Shown here: positions 46,444 through 57,443 of the stretch, in pieces
How positions within the stretch are numbered: position 1 is the first letter of the stretch
Layout of the letters: each line of letters begins with the position of its first letter
Assembly: GCA_963853835.1 (NCBI GenBank)
Contig: OY970830.1
Span: 34,123,966 to 34,187,965 of the forward strand
Source: Calendula officinalis
Taxonomy: Eukaryota > Streptophyta > Magnoliopsida > Asterales > Asteraceae
DNA length: 64,000 nt
Direction of reading: 5' to 3'
The notes under the pieces: model-generated
Told to the model about the DNA's origin: nothing
The model's database searches: none
What the model saw: only the letters and a program-made list of their open reading frames with translations
Translations under genes and position numbers: made by a program

Positions 46444-47007
46444 TGTTCGAGCAACGATTGTCAAATACGAAGACTAGTTGATGTCAACCTTGGATCTCCT
46501 GTGAGGACCACAGTGCAGACCCAACAAGCTCTTGACGAACCTAGGGTGATCAAGGTTGAATATGAAAATGAAAGTGAGAGTATATGAACTCTGCGTTTTA
46601 GGCTTTTTCAGTTTGTCTTCAGATGAGGTCCTTCGACAATGATTTAGACCATGTATTTATATGGCTAGTCTCAAGTATATGGAACGTTGGTCCATTAATG
46701 ATGATTGTGAGTACTTGAGCTACCTTAATCGTCAATCGTCTAATGTAACGCCTTACTATTATGACGGCAATAAAACAATCATGAAGCGCCATTATGACGG
46801 GACGTCAGCCAATAAGACAGGCGCTTCCAATGACAGGCACTGACAATCCTGACAGGCGGTGATAACTTGACAGGCGGTGATAACTTGACAGTTGTAGTGG
46901 CGGATCCGATTGTGACGCATGGGCTCGTGAACATAAAAGCACATCTTCATGTTTAGGTTTTGGGGAATTACCTATATATACATAGGTAATCCCTACTAAC
47001 CCCATCA
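46444..47007 (-). repeat. Element E left LTR (inverted)
   Basis: The 564 bp start tgttcgagcaacgattg and end accccatca. This is the reverse complement of 55221-55784 with a few per cent mismatch over the first 190 bp that I compared. A cggtgataacttgacagg word is tandemly repeated near 46855. Confidence 0.8.
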
Positions 47008-47094
47008 TGCCCCCGAGTTAAGATTTGCCAAAACAACGGTTTGCAAGTCGGAACTATCATCACTCGTAAGTCTTCTTTCGGTTTTTTTTTCGAG

Positions 47095-47530
47095 TGGAAC
47101 GGCTGCCAGCCCTTGACCGGCGGCCAGCCCTGGATCGGCGGCGGCGGCGAGTCCGACAGCGCAGGCTGCGGATGTTGATAATTTGTGCAGATCGGCGGTA
47201 CAAGTAAGACCGGCGGTCGCAGGGCAGTCCGGCAGCAGACCGGCGGCGCAAGTTGGTAATTCGTGGAGACCGGCGGTACAAGCACGACCGGGGTCTGGCA
47301 GCGGACCGGCGGCGCAAGTTACCAGGTGGGACGAAGCAGACCGGCGCAAAGGCAGCGCAAGTTGGGCCGGCAACGCAGGTAACCGGCGGCCGAGGTGAAC
47401 CGGCGGCCGAGGCGGACCGGCGGTAGCGAGGTGGACCGGCGGAGGTGGCGAGTCTAGTATTCGTGACTGGTGGCTACAATTGAACCGGCGGCTAGCCCTT
47501 GACTGGCGGCTAGCCCCTGACCGTCAGACT
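47095..47530 (+). repeat. GC-rich gaccggcgg array, left copy
   Basis: Irregular repeats of gaccggcggc and cggcggtacaag occur here. The counterpart lies inverted at 54899-55136. It has several open frames because of its composition; none looks like a protein. Confidence 0.7.
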
Positions 47531-47726
47531 GTTTTGCACGCTTTAAATAATTAACTTCTTCCTAACTGTAATTGTATGTCTTGCTGCAAGCTTAACGGGG
47601 TTGCTCGCGACCTTACAGGTACGTATTTGCGTCTCCATTGCGTTGCTTCGTTTACACCCCTGTAGTTAGTAATAGCTTATATCCTTTGTTATTTATTAGG
47701 CATATTGTAGTTGTCGTTGTTTTGAC

Positions 47727-49345
47727 ATGGGAGAGCCAGTGTCAGATGCGATTGTGGTGGAAACTCCATCAGTTGCTCGGAGCCCTAGCACAATCAATGA
47801 CAAAATGCTAACAAAACTTATGGATGAATATCCATGTCTTAGGAAATATAATGCTATCGTACCTACGTCAAACCAACGAGCCCATTCCCCTCCGCAAGGA
47901 AAAGTAGCCCTCTATATCCATTACCTTTCCCACTCCAATTTTAGATTTCCGGCCACCGCTTTTTATTTGAGTGTGTTGAACTACTTCAAGTTGGGATTTG
48001 CACAGTTACACCCAGTAGCTGTATCAAAAATCACGACATTTGAGATGTTATTGGTGGCAATGGGAATAAAACCCTCAGTACCCTTGTTTAGGGCGTGTTA
48101 TAAGCTGATGAAATCTCATGATTGGTATTCTGTAGAGTTAAAAGATAGAAAGAAAAATTTTATTCGGGAGTGTTTTACTAGTCATAGGAATTGGAGATAT
48201 AAATATATGTTTGTCGATGCCGCTTTCAGAAATATTTGGGCTAGTAACTTGTTTAAATTTTATTCGGGAGTGTTTTACTGACTCATTGTACGTTTCCTGC
48301 AGCCATGAGCTTGATGGATTTCATGGAGGGAGATCCTGCTTTTATGGAGTATGAGATTGAAAGTCATCCTGCTGATGTTACCCTTGGTGAACAAGAAACT
48401 GGTGCCACTTCGCATGTTAATTCTGGGATAACACGACCTCAACCAACGAGGTGACATCAAACTCGAAACCAGGTAATTGCACAACCTCTACACATATGTA
48501 TTTACTATGGTAAAAGGTAAGCGCATGCTTTATGTTTCATAGGTGCCGCTGATAATAAAAAGTCACTGTCCAGGACTATTGTTGAGAGCGACAACGAAGA
48601 TGAAACAGGTAACACTATAATTATAGTCGTTGCCAACTTATTACCTGTGACTTAACGATCTTATTGTGAATATGCAGAGGACGTCGATTACCTGGGGGCA
48701 ACATCAATTCCAGATCCCAAATTGGATGACCGAGATATGTTAGGACTTGGTAAAAGGGCGGTGAGTCTAGATGTAAGCGATTATGACATCCCTTTGCCGA
48801 AGGTGCCAAAATTGACTTTCCCCTCTAATCTCTCCTCTAATGCTACTTTGGTAAATCGCGGGAGTAATACTGGATCATTTGGAGCAAGCGCCACAATTGG
48901 TTCAACATGTAGTATGTTTGGGACGATTAGCGCTCCTTTTGGATCTACCAGGTTAGCATCGAGCCGGAATTTTGGCATGACACAGTCTCCCGTTTTGCAA
49001 TGTACTACCCTGCCTATTTCAACTAGCGAGGGTATGCCATCAGGATCTATGACAACAATAGCGGGAGTAATACAGGGGGTGTAATTGGTGTCGCAGATAT
49101 AAATATGTTCAATAGTTTTATGGATTATGTCCGATAGCTTGTAAGCAATGAACAAGGAGAATTAGAGAGGTCGTGCGCCGAGTTGCAGGTGCAAGTTGAT
49201 AACAACAAAGATGAGATTACCTCTCTAAAGAAAGGTCTAGTGCGTGCAGACTACAGCTAGTCGTTGTCAAGAGGAAGTGGGCATGCTTAAGGAGAAAATA
49301 TCCGAGCAGGGGACCATTTTGTCTAAGGCTGAAACGGAAAAACAG
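47727..49345 (+). pseudogene. Tat accessory ORF, left copy (Transposase_28-like), truncated
   Basis: The first frame (47727-48281) starts MGEPVSDAIV. It contains a region FPATAFYLSVLNYFKLGFAQLHP typical of the plant 'putative gypsy type transposon' domain (PF04195), known as an accessory ORF in Tat elements. It ends at a TGA within a duplicated 25-bp word. Later exons match the right copy: MSLMDFMEGD from 48305 (one base lost near 48430), AADNKKSLSR near 48545, and MDDRDMLGLGKR from 48722. Homology stops abruptly at 49345. Confidence 0.7.
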
Positions 49346-49527
49346 GAGATTCTCAACCGAGATTCTTGACCAATTTCGGCTAAATCTCGGTCAATCTCGG
49401 CGAGATTCTCAGCTGCGAGATTTACCACCGAGATTCTCAACCGAGATTATTTCTAAGTCCGAGATCTGAGATCCCACTGAGATCTCACCGAGATTGACTG
49501 CCCAAAAATATTACGTTGTTTAAAGCC
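49346..49527 (-). repeat. Inverted extra copy of element H left end
   Basis: The reverse complement reads acaacgtaatat, tttgggcagtcaatctcgg, and on through ggtcaagaatctc, matching 46121-46270 including the host bases acaacg outside H. It has about 14 bp more than the left copy (near 49415). Host bases in both copies imply a local duplication-inversion. Confidence 0.75.
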
Positions 49528-49552
49528 AAAGCAAAGCACTATCAGGGGGCAG

Positions 49553-50410
49553 ATGTCATGGCCACAGGAATGCAAGCAAGTCGAAAAGCCAAAGCAAAGC
49601 ACCGATCGGGCTACACAGGCGGAGGTCACGGAAGGTCCAGAAACCAAGGTAGTACTCAATGCCCATTTTCCTGATCAACATGTCATTATTGGCTCACAAT
49701 TACCTTCGCAGATAAAAAACAAACTCATTAGTTTGTTAAAATCACACCTAGATGTTTTCGCATGGCAGACATCTGATATGACAGGTGTCCCTAGGAGTTT
49801 TGTCGAGCACGCTCTAAATGCCAATCCAAACATTGTCCCAATCAAGCAGAAAAAACGCGGGCTTGTGATTGATCGCAGCAAAGCCGCATGTGAACAAGTC
49901 AACCAAATGGTGGAAAGTGGAATCGTCAGGGAGGTAATATACCAGACCTGGATTGCTAACCCGGTCATGTTCAAGAAAAGTGATGGTTCATGGCGGTTAT
50001 GTGTCGACTTCAAAGATATCAATAAAGCATGTCCGAATGATAACTACCCACTCTGCCAGAGATTGACTGGAAGGTAGAATCCTTGGATGGCTTCCGGCTA
50101 AAATGTTTCTTGGACGCTCACAAAGGTTATCACCAGATCCACATGAAGAGCAGTGACGAGGATAAGACAGCTTTCCATACAGACCAGGGCATCTACTGTT
50201 TCCAAAAAATGTCATTTGGTCTAAAAAATGCAGGTGCAACTTACCAGCGCTTGATTGATCAGGTATCTACTGTTTCTAAAAAATGCCATTTGGTCTAAAA
50301 AATGCAGGTGCAACTTACCAGCGCTTGATTGATCAGGCGTTCAAGGATCAGATTGGACGAAATGTAGAAGCTTATGTCGACGACATTGTCATCAAAGCAA
50401 AGCGGAGGAT
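49553..50410 (+). pseudogene. Element E reverse transcriptase, N-terminal part
   Basis: This is Ty3/gypsy RT starting upstream of the fingers (VFAWQTSDMTGVP; RLCVDFKDINKACP). The frame breaks near 50063. It resumes at 50083 (FLDAHKGYHQIHM ... FGLKNAGATYQRL) and is disrupted again by a 74-bp tandem duplication (50191-50264/50265-50338). The catalytic YVDDIV lies near 50371 just before a further small frame slip. Confidence 0.85.
50191..50338 (+). repeat. 74-bp tandem duplication in RT
   Basis: Two adjacent copies start atctactgtt at 50191 and 50265 and differ at about two bases. Length 74 is not a multiple of three, so it shifts the frame. Confidence 0.85.
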
Positions 50411-50413
50411 ATC

Positions 50414-51733
50414 ATGTTGGCAGATATAAAAGAAACTTTTGAGGCACTACGGAGGATCAACATGAAGCTTAACCCTTCCAAATGCAGCTTTGGCATGGAA
50501 GAAGGCAAGTTCCTAGGGCACATCATCACGTCAAGAGGTATTAAAGCTAATCCCAAGAAAATACAGGCTGTTTTAGACATGGTCTCCCCATCCACCAAAA
50601 AGCAAGTGCAAAGTTTAAATGGTAAGCTAGCAGCACTCAGCCGCTTCCTCTCACAAGCAGCTGATCGGTCTCTACCATTTTTCCACACTTTGAAAGGCTG
50701 CATAAAGAAACAAGATTTTTCATGGACACCTGAAGCTGAATCAGCATTTCAAGAGCTAAAGCAGTTTTTAGCCACCCTTCCTACGCTCACAGCTCCTGTA
50801 CCAGGAGAAACATTGGTGATATACCTGGCTGCTTCTATGGAATGTGTTAGCGCAGTTATGATGGCGCATCGTGGGTCTACCCAAATGCCAGTTTATTTTA
50901 TTAGCCGGGTGTTGAAGGGTCCAGAAATAAATTACCCGTGCTTGGAAAAATTAGCCCTTGCTTTGGTACATGCAACTAGGCGTTTGAGGCGTTACTTCCA
51001 GGCTCACCCTATTCATGTCTTAACAGACAAACTAATTAAGCACGTACTAGGAAAGCCTGAGGTGTCAGGACGATTGGCTAAGTGGGCAGTGGAATTGGGG
51101 GAGCATGAAATCTCTTTTCATCCAAGAACTTCTATGAAAGGTCAGATCTTGGCCGATTTCCTTGCCGAGATAGACGGAGAAGAAAAGGAAAGGCAAGTGC
51201 GGGAGGAGGAAGATACCCCGTGTACACTTTTCACTGACGATGCCTCTAACTTGGAGGGTTCTGGAGCTGGTTTAATTCTTACAGACCCCGATAAAAATGA
51301 GTATACTTATGCCCTTAAGTTCGAGTTTCCCACAACTAATAATGGAGCAGAGTACGAAGCTTTGTTAGCAGGCTTGAAAATCGCCGGGAAAATGGGGGTG
51401 AAAAGCATATCTGTATTTGTAGATTCACAGCTTGTTGCCAACCAAGTCAGTGGAGCATTCGTTGCGAACCAAACCTCCATGCAGCTATACTTAGAAGAGG
51501 CTAAAAAGGTGATCTCAGAGTTCACGAAATTTACCATTGAGCAAGTGCCCAGAAATCGCAACAAGTTAGCTGACGCACTAAGCAAGTTAGCTTCGTCCGC
51601 CTTTGCCCATCTTAAAAAAGAATTACTGGTGGAGATCTTGACAAAAAAAGTCCATTGCGCGACCAAAGGAGGTTACCACTGTTGCAGAGGAAGAATGTTT
51701 GATGACTCTGATCTTAAATTTCCTCAAACATGA
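50414..51733 (+). pseudogene. Element E RT C-terminus, RNase H and second (archaeal-type) RNase H
   Basis: An open frame of 439 codons. RT thumb motifs come first (KCSFGMEEGKFLGHIIT). A gypsy RNase H region follows (VIYLAASMECVSAVM ... RLRRYFQ). Then comes a second RNase H with FTDDASNLEGSGAG, NNGAEYEALLAGL, FVDSQLVANQV and NRNKLADALSKLA, the aRNH that defines the Tat lineage. The end (HCATKGGYHCC) has drifted out of the frame that continues at 51699. Confidence 0.88.
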
Positions 51734-52931
51734 TGTACTACCGGCTGATCCACAGCTAGCAAGAAAAATTCATATGAAGTCACCAATGTACACGTTGGTG
51801 GACAACTGCCTGTTTCGCAAATTTTATTTGGGGCCAGACCTACGTTGTGTTGGCCCAACACAGGCTAAAAATATCATTGAAGCTGTACATAGCGGCACAT
51901 GCTCCCTCCACGCAGGTCCACGCTCTGTCACTGGTAAAATCATGAGGTTGAGGTACTTTTGGCCAACGATGCATCAAGATGCAAGGGAGGATATCGAAAA
52001 GTGCACAACCTGTCAACAAAATGCTTCTGTCGCTAAATAGCCAAAGCAAGATCTTATCCCTGTTACCACTGCATGGCCATTTTACAAATGGGGGATTGAC
52101 ATTGTTGGGCCATTTCCACCCGGCTTTGGCAATGTCAAGTTTCTCATTGTTGCTGTTGATTGCTTTACAAAGTGGATAGAGGCAAAGCCCTTGACAACTA
52201 TCATTGGGAAGCGAGTTATCAATTTTATCTGGGAACACATAGTTTGCAGGTTTGGGGTACCGCATGTCATGGTAAGCGATAATGGCAAGCAGTTTGCAGA
52301 AGGTCCGTTCAAAGCTTGGTGCTCTGACATGAACATACAACAGAAATTCACGTCAGTGGCACATCCTCAAGCCAATGGCCAAGTCGAGGTCATGAACAAA
52401 GCCATCGTGAAAGCAATCAAAGCAAAATTGGGCCGGCGCAAAACTGCATGGGTGGATCTATTACAAGGTATCCTTTGGGCTCATCGAACCACCCCAAGTA
52501 CAACTACATCTGAAACACCTTTCAGCTTGGTTTATGGCACGGAAGCAGTCATTCCTCCAGAAATTACTCATCCAACCCAAAGTATTATGGACTTCCACCC
52601 TGAAGAGAATGAGGAAGCACTACGAGAAAACTTAAACATCGTAGAAGAGCGTAGGGAGATCGCTCTCATCAAACAGGCCGCCAGTCACATGCAGATGGCA
52701 AAATATTACTATCAGCGAGTCCGTCCTCTCTCTTTTCAGCCAGGCGATCTGGTATGGAGGAAGAATGAGGCCAGCAGGGTAGAAAGTCAAGGCAAGCTAG
52801 GCCCTACATGGGAAGGCCCTTATCGAGTACTTCATGCTAATGGCAATGGGTCTTACACCTTGTCAGACATGGACGGACAAGCTATTCCCAGGACATGGAA
52901 TGTCGTGAACCTGAAGAAGTGTTATGTTTAA
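51699..52931 (+). pseudogene. Element E integrase, one in-frame stop
   Basis: The zinc-binding region (EAVHSGTCSLHAGPRS ... CTTCQQ) is followed by a TAG at 52038-52040. The same frame then holds the catalytic core: WGIDIVGPFP, VMVSDNGKQF, and HPQANGQVEVMNK. A C-terminal GKLGPTWEGPYRV domain ends at LKKCYV. Apart from the stop the integrase looks complete. Confidence 0.88.
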
Positions 52932-53368
52932 TAATTTGGTTTGATCATGTATCCCAACTTTTATTCAATAAAATCAATGCGATAGCACTTTTTATTATGT
53001 GCAATGTTACAACACATGCATGCACAAATGACATAGTCAAGAACATACTTCAATATAAATTATACCAAGTCAATCAAACAACTTTGCTTGGTCTATACAC
53101 ATGCATTTAATTTCGTCTTTTGATCAACTTGATAAAAGATAAGCACTTCCTATTCGGAAGCGACATCCTCGCGAGTAAAAAAAATTTTCACCGGTTCACC
53201 AACAAATACATACATAATTTCTATAGCAAAGTACACGCATAGAAAGAAACCAAGTAATTTCAATCATATAAATTCCACAAAATTATCCAAAGGCTACAAA
53301 GCAATAATCCAATCACAAAATAAACCAAGTCACAAAGTCATAACGTATCACATGCATTGACAAACAAA
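52932..53368. other. Spacer between Tat pol and antisense ORF
   Basis: AT-rich, no gene. The word cttcctattcggaagcg at about 53147 is a short palindrome. In this zone sense and antisense transcripts would converge. Confidence 0.5.
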
Positions 53369-54863
53369 CTAAGGCTGTGGTTGTGCCGACAATAAGGCAA
53401 TAATAGCTGGAAGTGACAACTCCAAATCTTGCACCAGGGTAGTCATAATGGGAAAAGCCCTGCTTGCAAATATTTCACTCACACAAGTCATATTACCATG
53501 CGTTGCAGGGTCCAAAAAAGGCAAGCTCTCGGAAGAAATATTGGGGAGTGCATCCTTCACTTTTTTGCTGGCCAGATTTCTCCCAAACATATGAGAAGCA
53601 CGGTTAAAGTCGTTAAGAACATTAGCAACATCAGGATGTTTAAGCATCAAATCAAATAGCTGAGGCAATGCAGCAACTAAATCTTTCCTCATCTGCATGG
53701 CCGCATCGCGTTCTTCACGCATCTTGACCATCGCTTCCCTCATAGTCTCCAGCTCAACATCTTTTTCAATTACTTGTTTCTCTTTTTGAGCCAACTGCTC
53801 ATCACGGGTACTCAGAGTTACTGACATCTCCTGTTTTTCCGTTTCAACCTTAGACAAAATGGTCCCCTGCTCGGATATTTTCTCTTTAAGCATGCACACT
53901 TCCTCTTGACAACGACTAGCTGTAGTCTGCTCACGCACTAGACCTTTCTTTAGAGAGGTAATCTCATCTTTGCTGTTATCAACTTGCACCTGCAACTCGG
54001 CGCACGACCTCTTTAATTCCCCTTGTTCATTGCTTACAAGCTGTCTGACATAATCCATAAAACTATTGAACATATTTATATCTGCGGCACCAATTACACC
54101 CCCTGTACTCCCGGTCATAGATCCTGATGGCATACCCTCGCTAGTTGAAATAGGCAGGGTAGTACATTGCAAAACGGGAGACTGTGTCATGCCAAAATTC
54201 CGGCTCGATGCTAACCTGGTAGATCCAAAAGGAGCGCTAATCGTCCCAAACATACTACAGGTTGAACCAATTATGGCGCTTGCTCCAAATGATCCAGTAT
54301 TACCCCCGCGATTTACCAAAGTAGCATTAGAGGAGAGATTAGAGGGGAAAGTCAATTTTGGCACCTTCGGCAAAGGGATGTCATAATCGCTTACATCTAG
54401 ACTCACCGCCCTTTTACCAAGTCCTAACATATCTCGGTCATCCAATCTGGGATCTGGAATTGATGTTGCCCCCAGGTAATCGACGTCCTCTGCATATTCA
54501 CAATAAGATCGTTAAGTCACAGGTAATAAGTTGGCAACGACTATAATTATAGAGTTACCTGTTTCATCTTCGTTGTCGCTCTCAACAATAGTCTTGGACA
54601 GTGACTTTTTATTATCAGCGGCACCTGTGAAACATAAAGCATGCGCTTACCTTTTCCCATAGTAAATACATATGTGTAGAGGTTGTGCAATTACCTGGTT
54701 TCGAGTTTGATGTCACCTCGTTGGTTGAGGTCGTGTTTATCCCAGAATTAACATGCGAAGTGGCACCAGTTTCTTGTTCACCAAGGGTAACATCAGCAGG
54801 ATGACTTTCAATCTCATACTCCATAAAAGCAGGATCTCCCTCCATGAAATCCATCAAGCTCAT
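53369..54863 (-). CDS. Tat accessory ORF, right copy: antisense, three predicted exons
   Basis: Minus-strand exons are 54863-54695, 54624-54559 and 54489-53369, with GT..AG introns (donor CAG|gtaattgc, acceptor tttcacag; donor CAG|gtaactct, acceptor tatgcag). The exon lengths sum to 1356 nt, a multiple of three, giving 451 codons that end SAQPQP. The exon 3 frame equals the long open frame. The protein starts MSLMDFMEGDPAFMEYEIES, has an acidic linker (SDNEDET), a Ser/Gly-rich middle and a coiled coil at its end (about codons 240-360). The upstream Transposase_28-like exon seen in the left copy is deleted here (junction near 54897). It lies antisense to pol, as described for some Tat elements. 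Function is unknown. Confidence 0.65.
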
Positions 54864-54898
54864 GGCTGCAGGAAATGTACAGTGAGTCAGTAACTGTA

Positions 54899-55136
54899 AC
54901 TTGCGCCGCCGGTCTGCTGCTGGACTGCTCTGCGACCGCCGATCGTGCTTGTACCGCCGGTCTCCACGAATTACCAACTTGCGCCGCCGGTCTGCTGCCG
55001 GACTGCCCTGTGACCGCCGGTCTTACTTGTACCGCCGGTCTGCACGAATTATCAACTTGCGCAGCCTGCGCTGCCGGACTCGCCGCCGCCGGTCCAGGGC
55101 TGGCCGCCGGTCAAGGGCTGGCCGCCGGTCCACTCG
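54899..55136 (-). repeat. GC-rich gaccggcgg array, right copy
   Basis: This is the inverted, shorter counterpart of 47095-47530, next to the Tat 3' LTR. Confidence 0.7.
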
Positions 55137-55220
55137 GAAAAAAAAACCGAAAGAAGACTTACGAGTGATGATAGTTCCGACTTGCAAACCGTTGTTTTGG
55201 CAAATCTTAACTCGGGGGCA

Positions 55221-55784
55221 TGATGAGGTTAGTAGGGATTACCTATATATATATAGGTAATTCCCCAAAACTTAAACATGAAGATGGGCGTTTATGTTCA
55301 CGAGCCCATGCGTCACAATCGGATCCGCCAATACAACTGTCAAGTTATCACCGCCTGTCAAGTTATCACCGCCTGTCAGGATTGTCAGTGCCTGTCATTG
55401 GAAGCGCCTGTCTTATTGGCTGACGTCCCGTCATAATGGCGCTTCATGATTGTTTTATTGCCGTCATAATAGTAAGGCGTTACATTAGACGATTGACGAT
55501 TAAGGTAGCTCAAGTACTCACGATCATCATTAATGGACCAACGTTCCATATACTTGAGACTAGCCATATAAATACATGGTCTAAATCATTGTCGAAGGAC
55601 CTCATCTGAAGACAGACTGAAAAAGCCTAAAACACAGAGTTCATATACTCTCACTTTCATTTTCATATTCAACCTTGATCACCCTAGGTTCGACAAGAGC
55701 TTGTTGGGTCTGCACTATGGTCCTCACAGGAGATCCAAGGTTGACATCAACTAGTCTTCGTGTTTGACAATCGTTGCTCGAACA
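55221..55784 (+). repeat. Element E right LTR
   Basis: The LTR is preceded by the purine-rich aactcgggggca, a plausible PPT, and starts TGATGAGGTT. A TATA-like acctatatatatataggt lies near 55241. It ends GCTCGAACA at 55784. Confidence 0.78.
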
Positions 55785-55818
55785 ATTATAATTTTAATTA
55801 TATATAATATATATTTAA

Positions 55819-56246
55819 GAGTAAATTACACGGATGGTCCTTTAGTTTCAAAAATTACACTGATGGTCCTTAATTCTGAAAGGTTTTTCACCGATGGTCC
55901 TTTACACTAACTGACGTTAATTTATTCTGTTAACTCACCTCATGTGCAATGCACGTGAGGGTAAAAAAGTCATTTTTAATTTCTTTTCTTTTTGAAGATG
56001 GGGATGAAAGAAAGAAACAAAAGTTTTTAATTTTAAGAATAAAAAGAAAAGAAAGAAAAATGATTTTCTTACCCTCATGTTTATTGCACAAGGGGTAAGT
56101 TAACAAAAAAAATTAACGTCAATTAGTGTAAAGGACCATCGACGAAAAACCTTTCAGAATTAAGGACCATCAGTGTAATTTTTGAAACTAAAGGACCGTT
56201 GGTGAAATTTGCTATAAACTTAAAAAACTATCCGTGTAATTTACTC
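55819..56246. mobile_element. MULE-type foldback MITE
   Basis: The 428-bp element has ends gagtaaattacacggatgg and its inverse. Long inverted arms (about 150 bp) contain repeated atggtcctt words. A perfect 9-bp TSD TATATTTAA lies at 55810-55818 and 56247-56255. No coding capacity. Confidence 0.85.
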
Positions 56247-57099
56247 TATATTTAATATTCTACATAATATAAAAGACCGATATCTCACCGTGATTAACGC
56301 TATCTCAAATCTCGGTACTTGACCGATATTTGATTTCTGACCGAGATGACTGCATAGGGGGGGCCCTGGTAATATATAACACGAAAAATCTAATCTTTAG
56401 GGAAACCCATCTTTGGTATGTGTTGCCCAATGAAGTCAGAAGTCAATCTTTACTATGTCAATATGTTGACCTTTTATCACCACTTGAGAAAAACCACATT
56501 TTCAGCATTCGCGATGATGAACTGCAAAAAAGTGCAATACTAGCCCGTGCGCTTGTGCGTACTGCTATAGCTAGATGTAATCACTTTTGTTTTAAAAAAA
56601 AGTTTTTATATTAATTTTCTTGTAGTTTACATTAACATATGTTGATGACTAGATCAAGTACGTAGTCAAGTGACCCCAAAATCTCTTCAGTTTAGAAAGA
56701 ATGCTCATGGGAAACCCGAGGTTAGTTCACTTTTTGTTGTTCAATTAAGACATGTTTGACTTTTAAAAAAGTCAAACACTTGGATCTCATAATGATAGTT
56801 ATTTATAGGTAATATTGGAACATGGTGATGAGCGGGGTCCACCACTGTTGCATTTTAATCTCTCTCACACATCATCTATAGTAGTATGTGGAGTGACAAT
56901 TGACTCTCCGGTTTGTTCATTAATCATTCTTAACTAATATTGTGTCAAAACCGAATATATCTAAAGGTCAAAACATATTAATTTGCCAATGTCAAATAAA
57001 AAAAGAAAAACCATAATAAATTGAATTTGAACCTAGTCTAACTATGATAATATATGAGGGGCTAAAAGTGAAACGTTCTCCTAATTGAACTTTTAGACC

Positions 57100-57344
57100 G
57101 TTCGCGTCCACCAACCATTACTCCACTGCTTCTTACACCATGAAAGAAACATCCCAAATCCAACAACAAATCCCCATCAACAAAATCAGTAAATCACTCA
57201 CACTACATCGAGAAATACACACCAACTCAAATGGGTTGTGTATCTTCCAAGCATATCAAGAAATATATCAATAAACAAATTCTTGTTAGCACACAAGGAA
57301 ATCACACATACCATGTTTTTTCCCTCAAACTCGACAAAGGTTGA
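57100..57344 (+). pseudogene. Captured host gene fragment, MGCVSSK-type N-terminus
   Basis: A CA-rich 5' UTR-like stretch is followed by ATG 57231 and 37 codons to a TGA at 57342. The product starts MGCVSSKHIKKYI, with the MGC-x-x-S/K myristoylation and palmitoylation signal of plant membrane-associated proteins. It resembles starts of glutaredoxin-domain proteins of the At5g39865 type, but the body of the protein is absent. Part of it (57233-57315) is repeated inverted at 57364-57443. Confidence 0.4.
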
Positions 57345-57443
57345 ATAAGTGAGGGTAACAACATGGTGGGTGTGATTTTCGTGTGTGCTAACAAGAATTT
57401 GTTTATTGATATATTTCTTGATATGCTTGGAAGATACACAACC

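Larger units (their letters stand above)
46444..55784. mobile_element. Element E: Ty3/gypsy Tat unit with inverted LTRs
   Basis: Two 564-bp LTR copies stand in opposite orientation at the outer edges (46444-47007 minus; 55221-55784 plus), each with its U5-type end outward. Flanking pentamers are ATTAC and ATTAT. Inside, from the left: inverted copy of GC-rich leader and accessory ORF (47095-49345), an inverted copy of the H end (49346-49527), a 5'-truncated plus-strand pol (49553-52931), a spacer, the accessory ORF on the minus strand (53369-54863), a GC-rich array, and the plus LTR. Gag and protease are missing. Confidence 0.65.
46135..56368. mobile_element. Element H: TIR-type insertion in intron 1
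   Basis: The perfect 9-bp repeat GTAATATAT flanks the unit (46126-46134 and 56369-56377). Removing the unit and one repeat restores a normal short intron. The left end reads ttgggcagtcaatctcgg. The right end, inverted, reads cagggccccccctatgcagtc then atctcgg. Both ends are followed by many gaccgagatt/aatctcggtc words. H has no transposase. Most of its length is the inserted Tat unit E and a MULE MITE. The superfamily is unclear; the TSD length fits MULE or hAT-like. Confidence 0.55.

Noticed and set aside
46968..47398. Arg/Pro-rich proteins in the GC-rich array
   Set aside because: Frames are open in several phases on both strands because of composition; no conserved protein.
54066..54386. 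Plus-strand 106-codon frame over the antisense accessory ORF
   Set aside because: Shadow of the minus-strand coding exon, whose exons join in frame.
56683..56720. Frameshift in the transferase exon 3 (apparent stop in one frame)
   Set aside because: Choosing the acceptor at 56651-56652 keeps the frame and gives a conserved sequence, so no lesion is needed.
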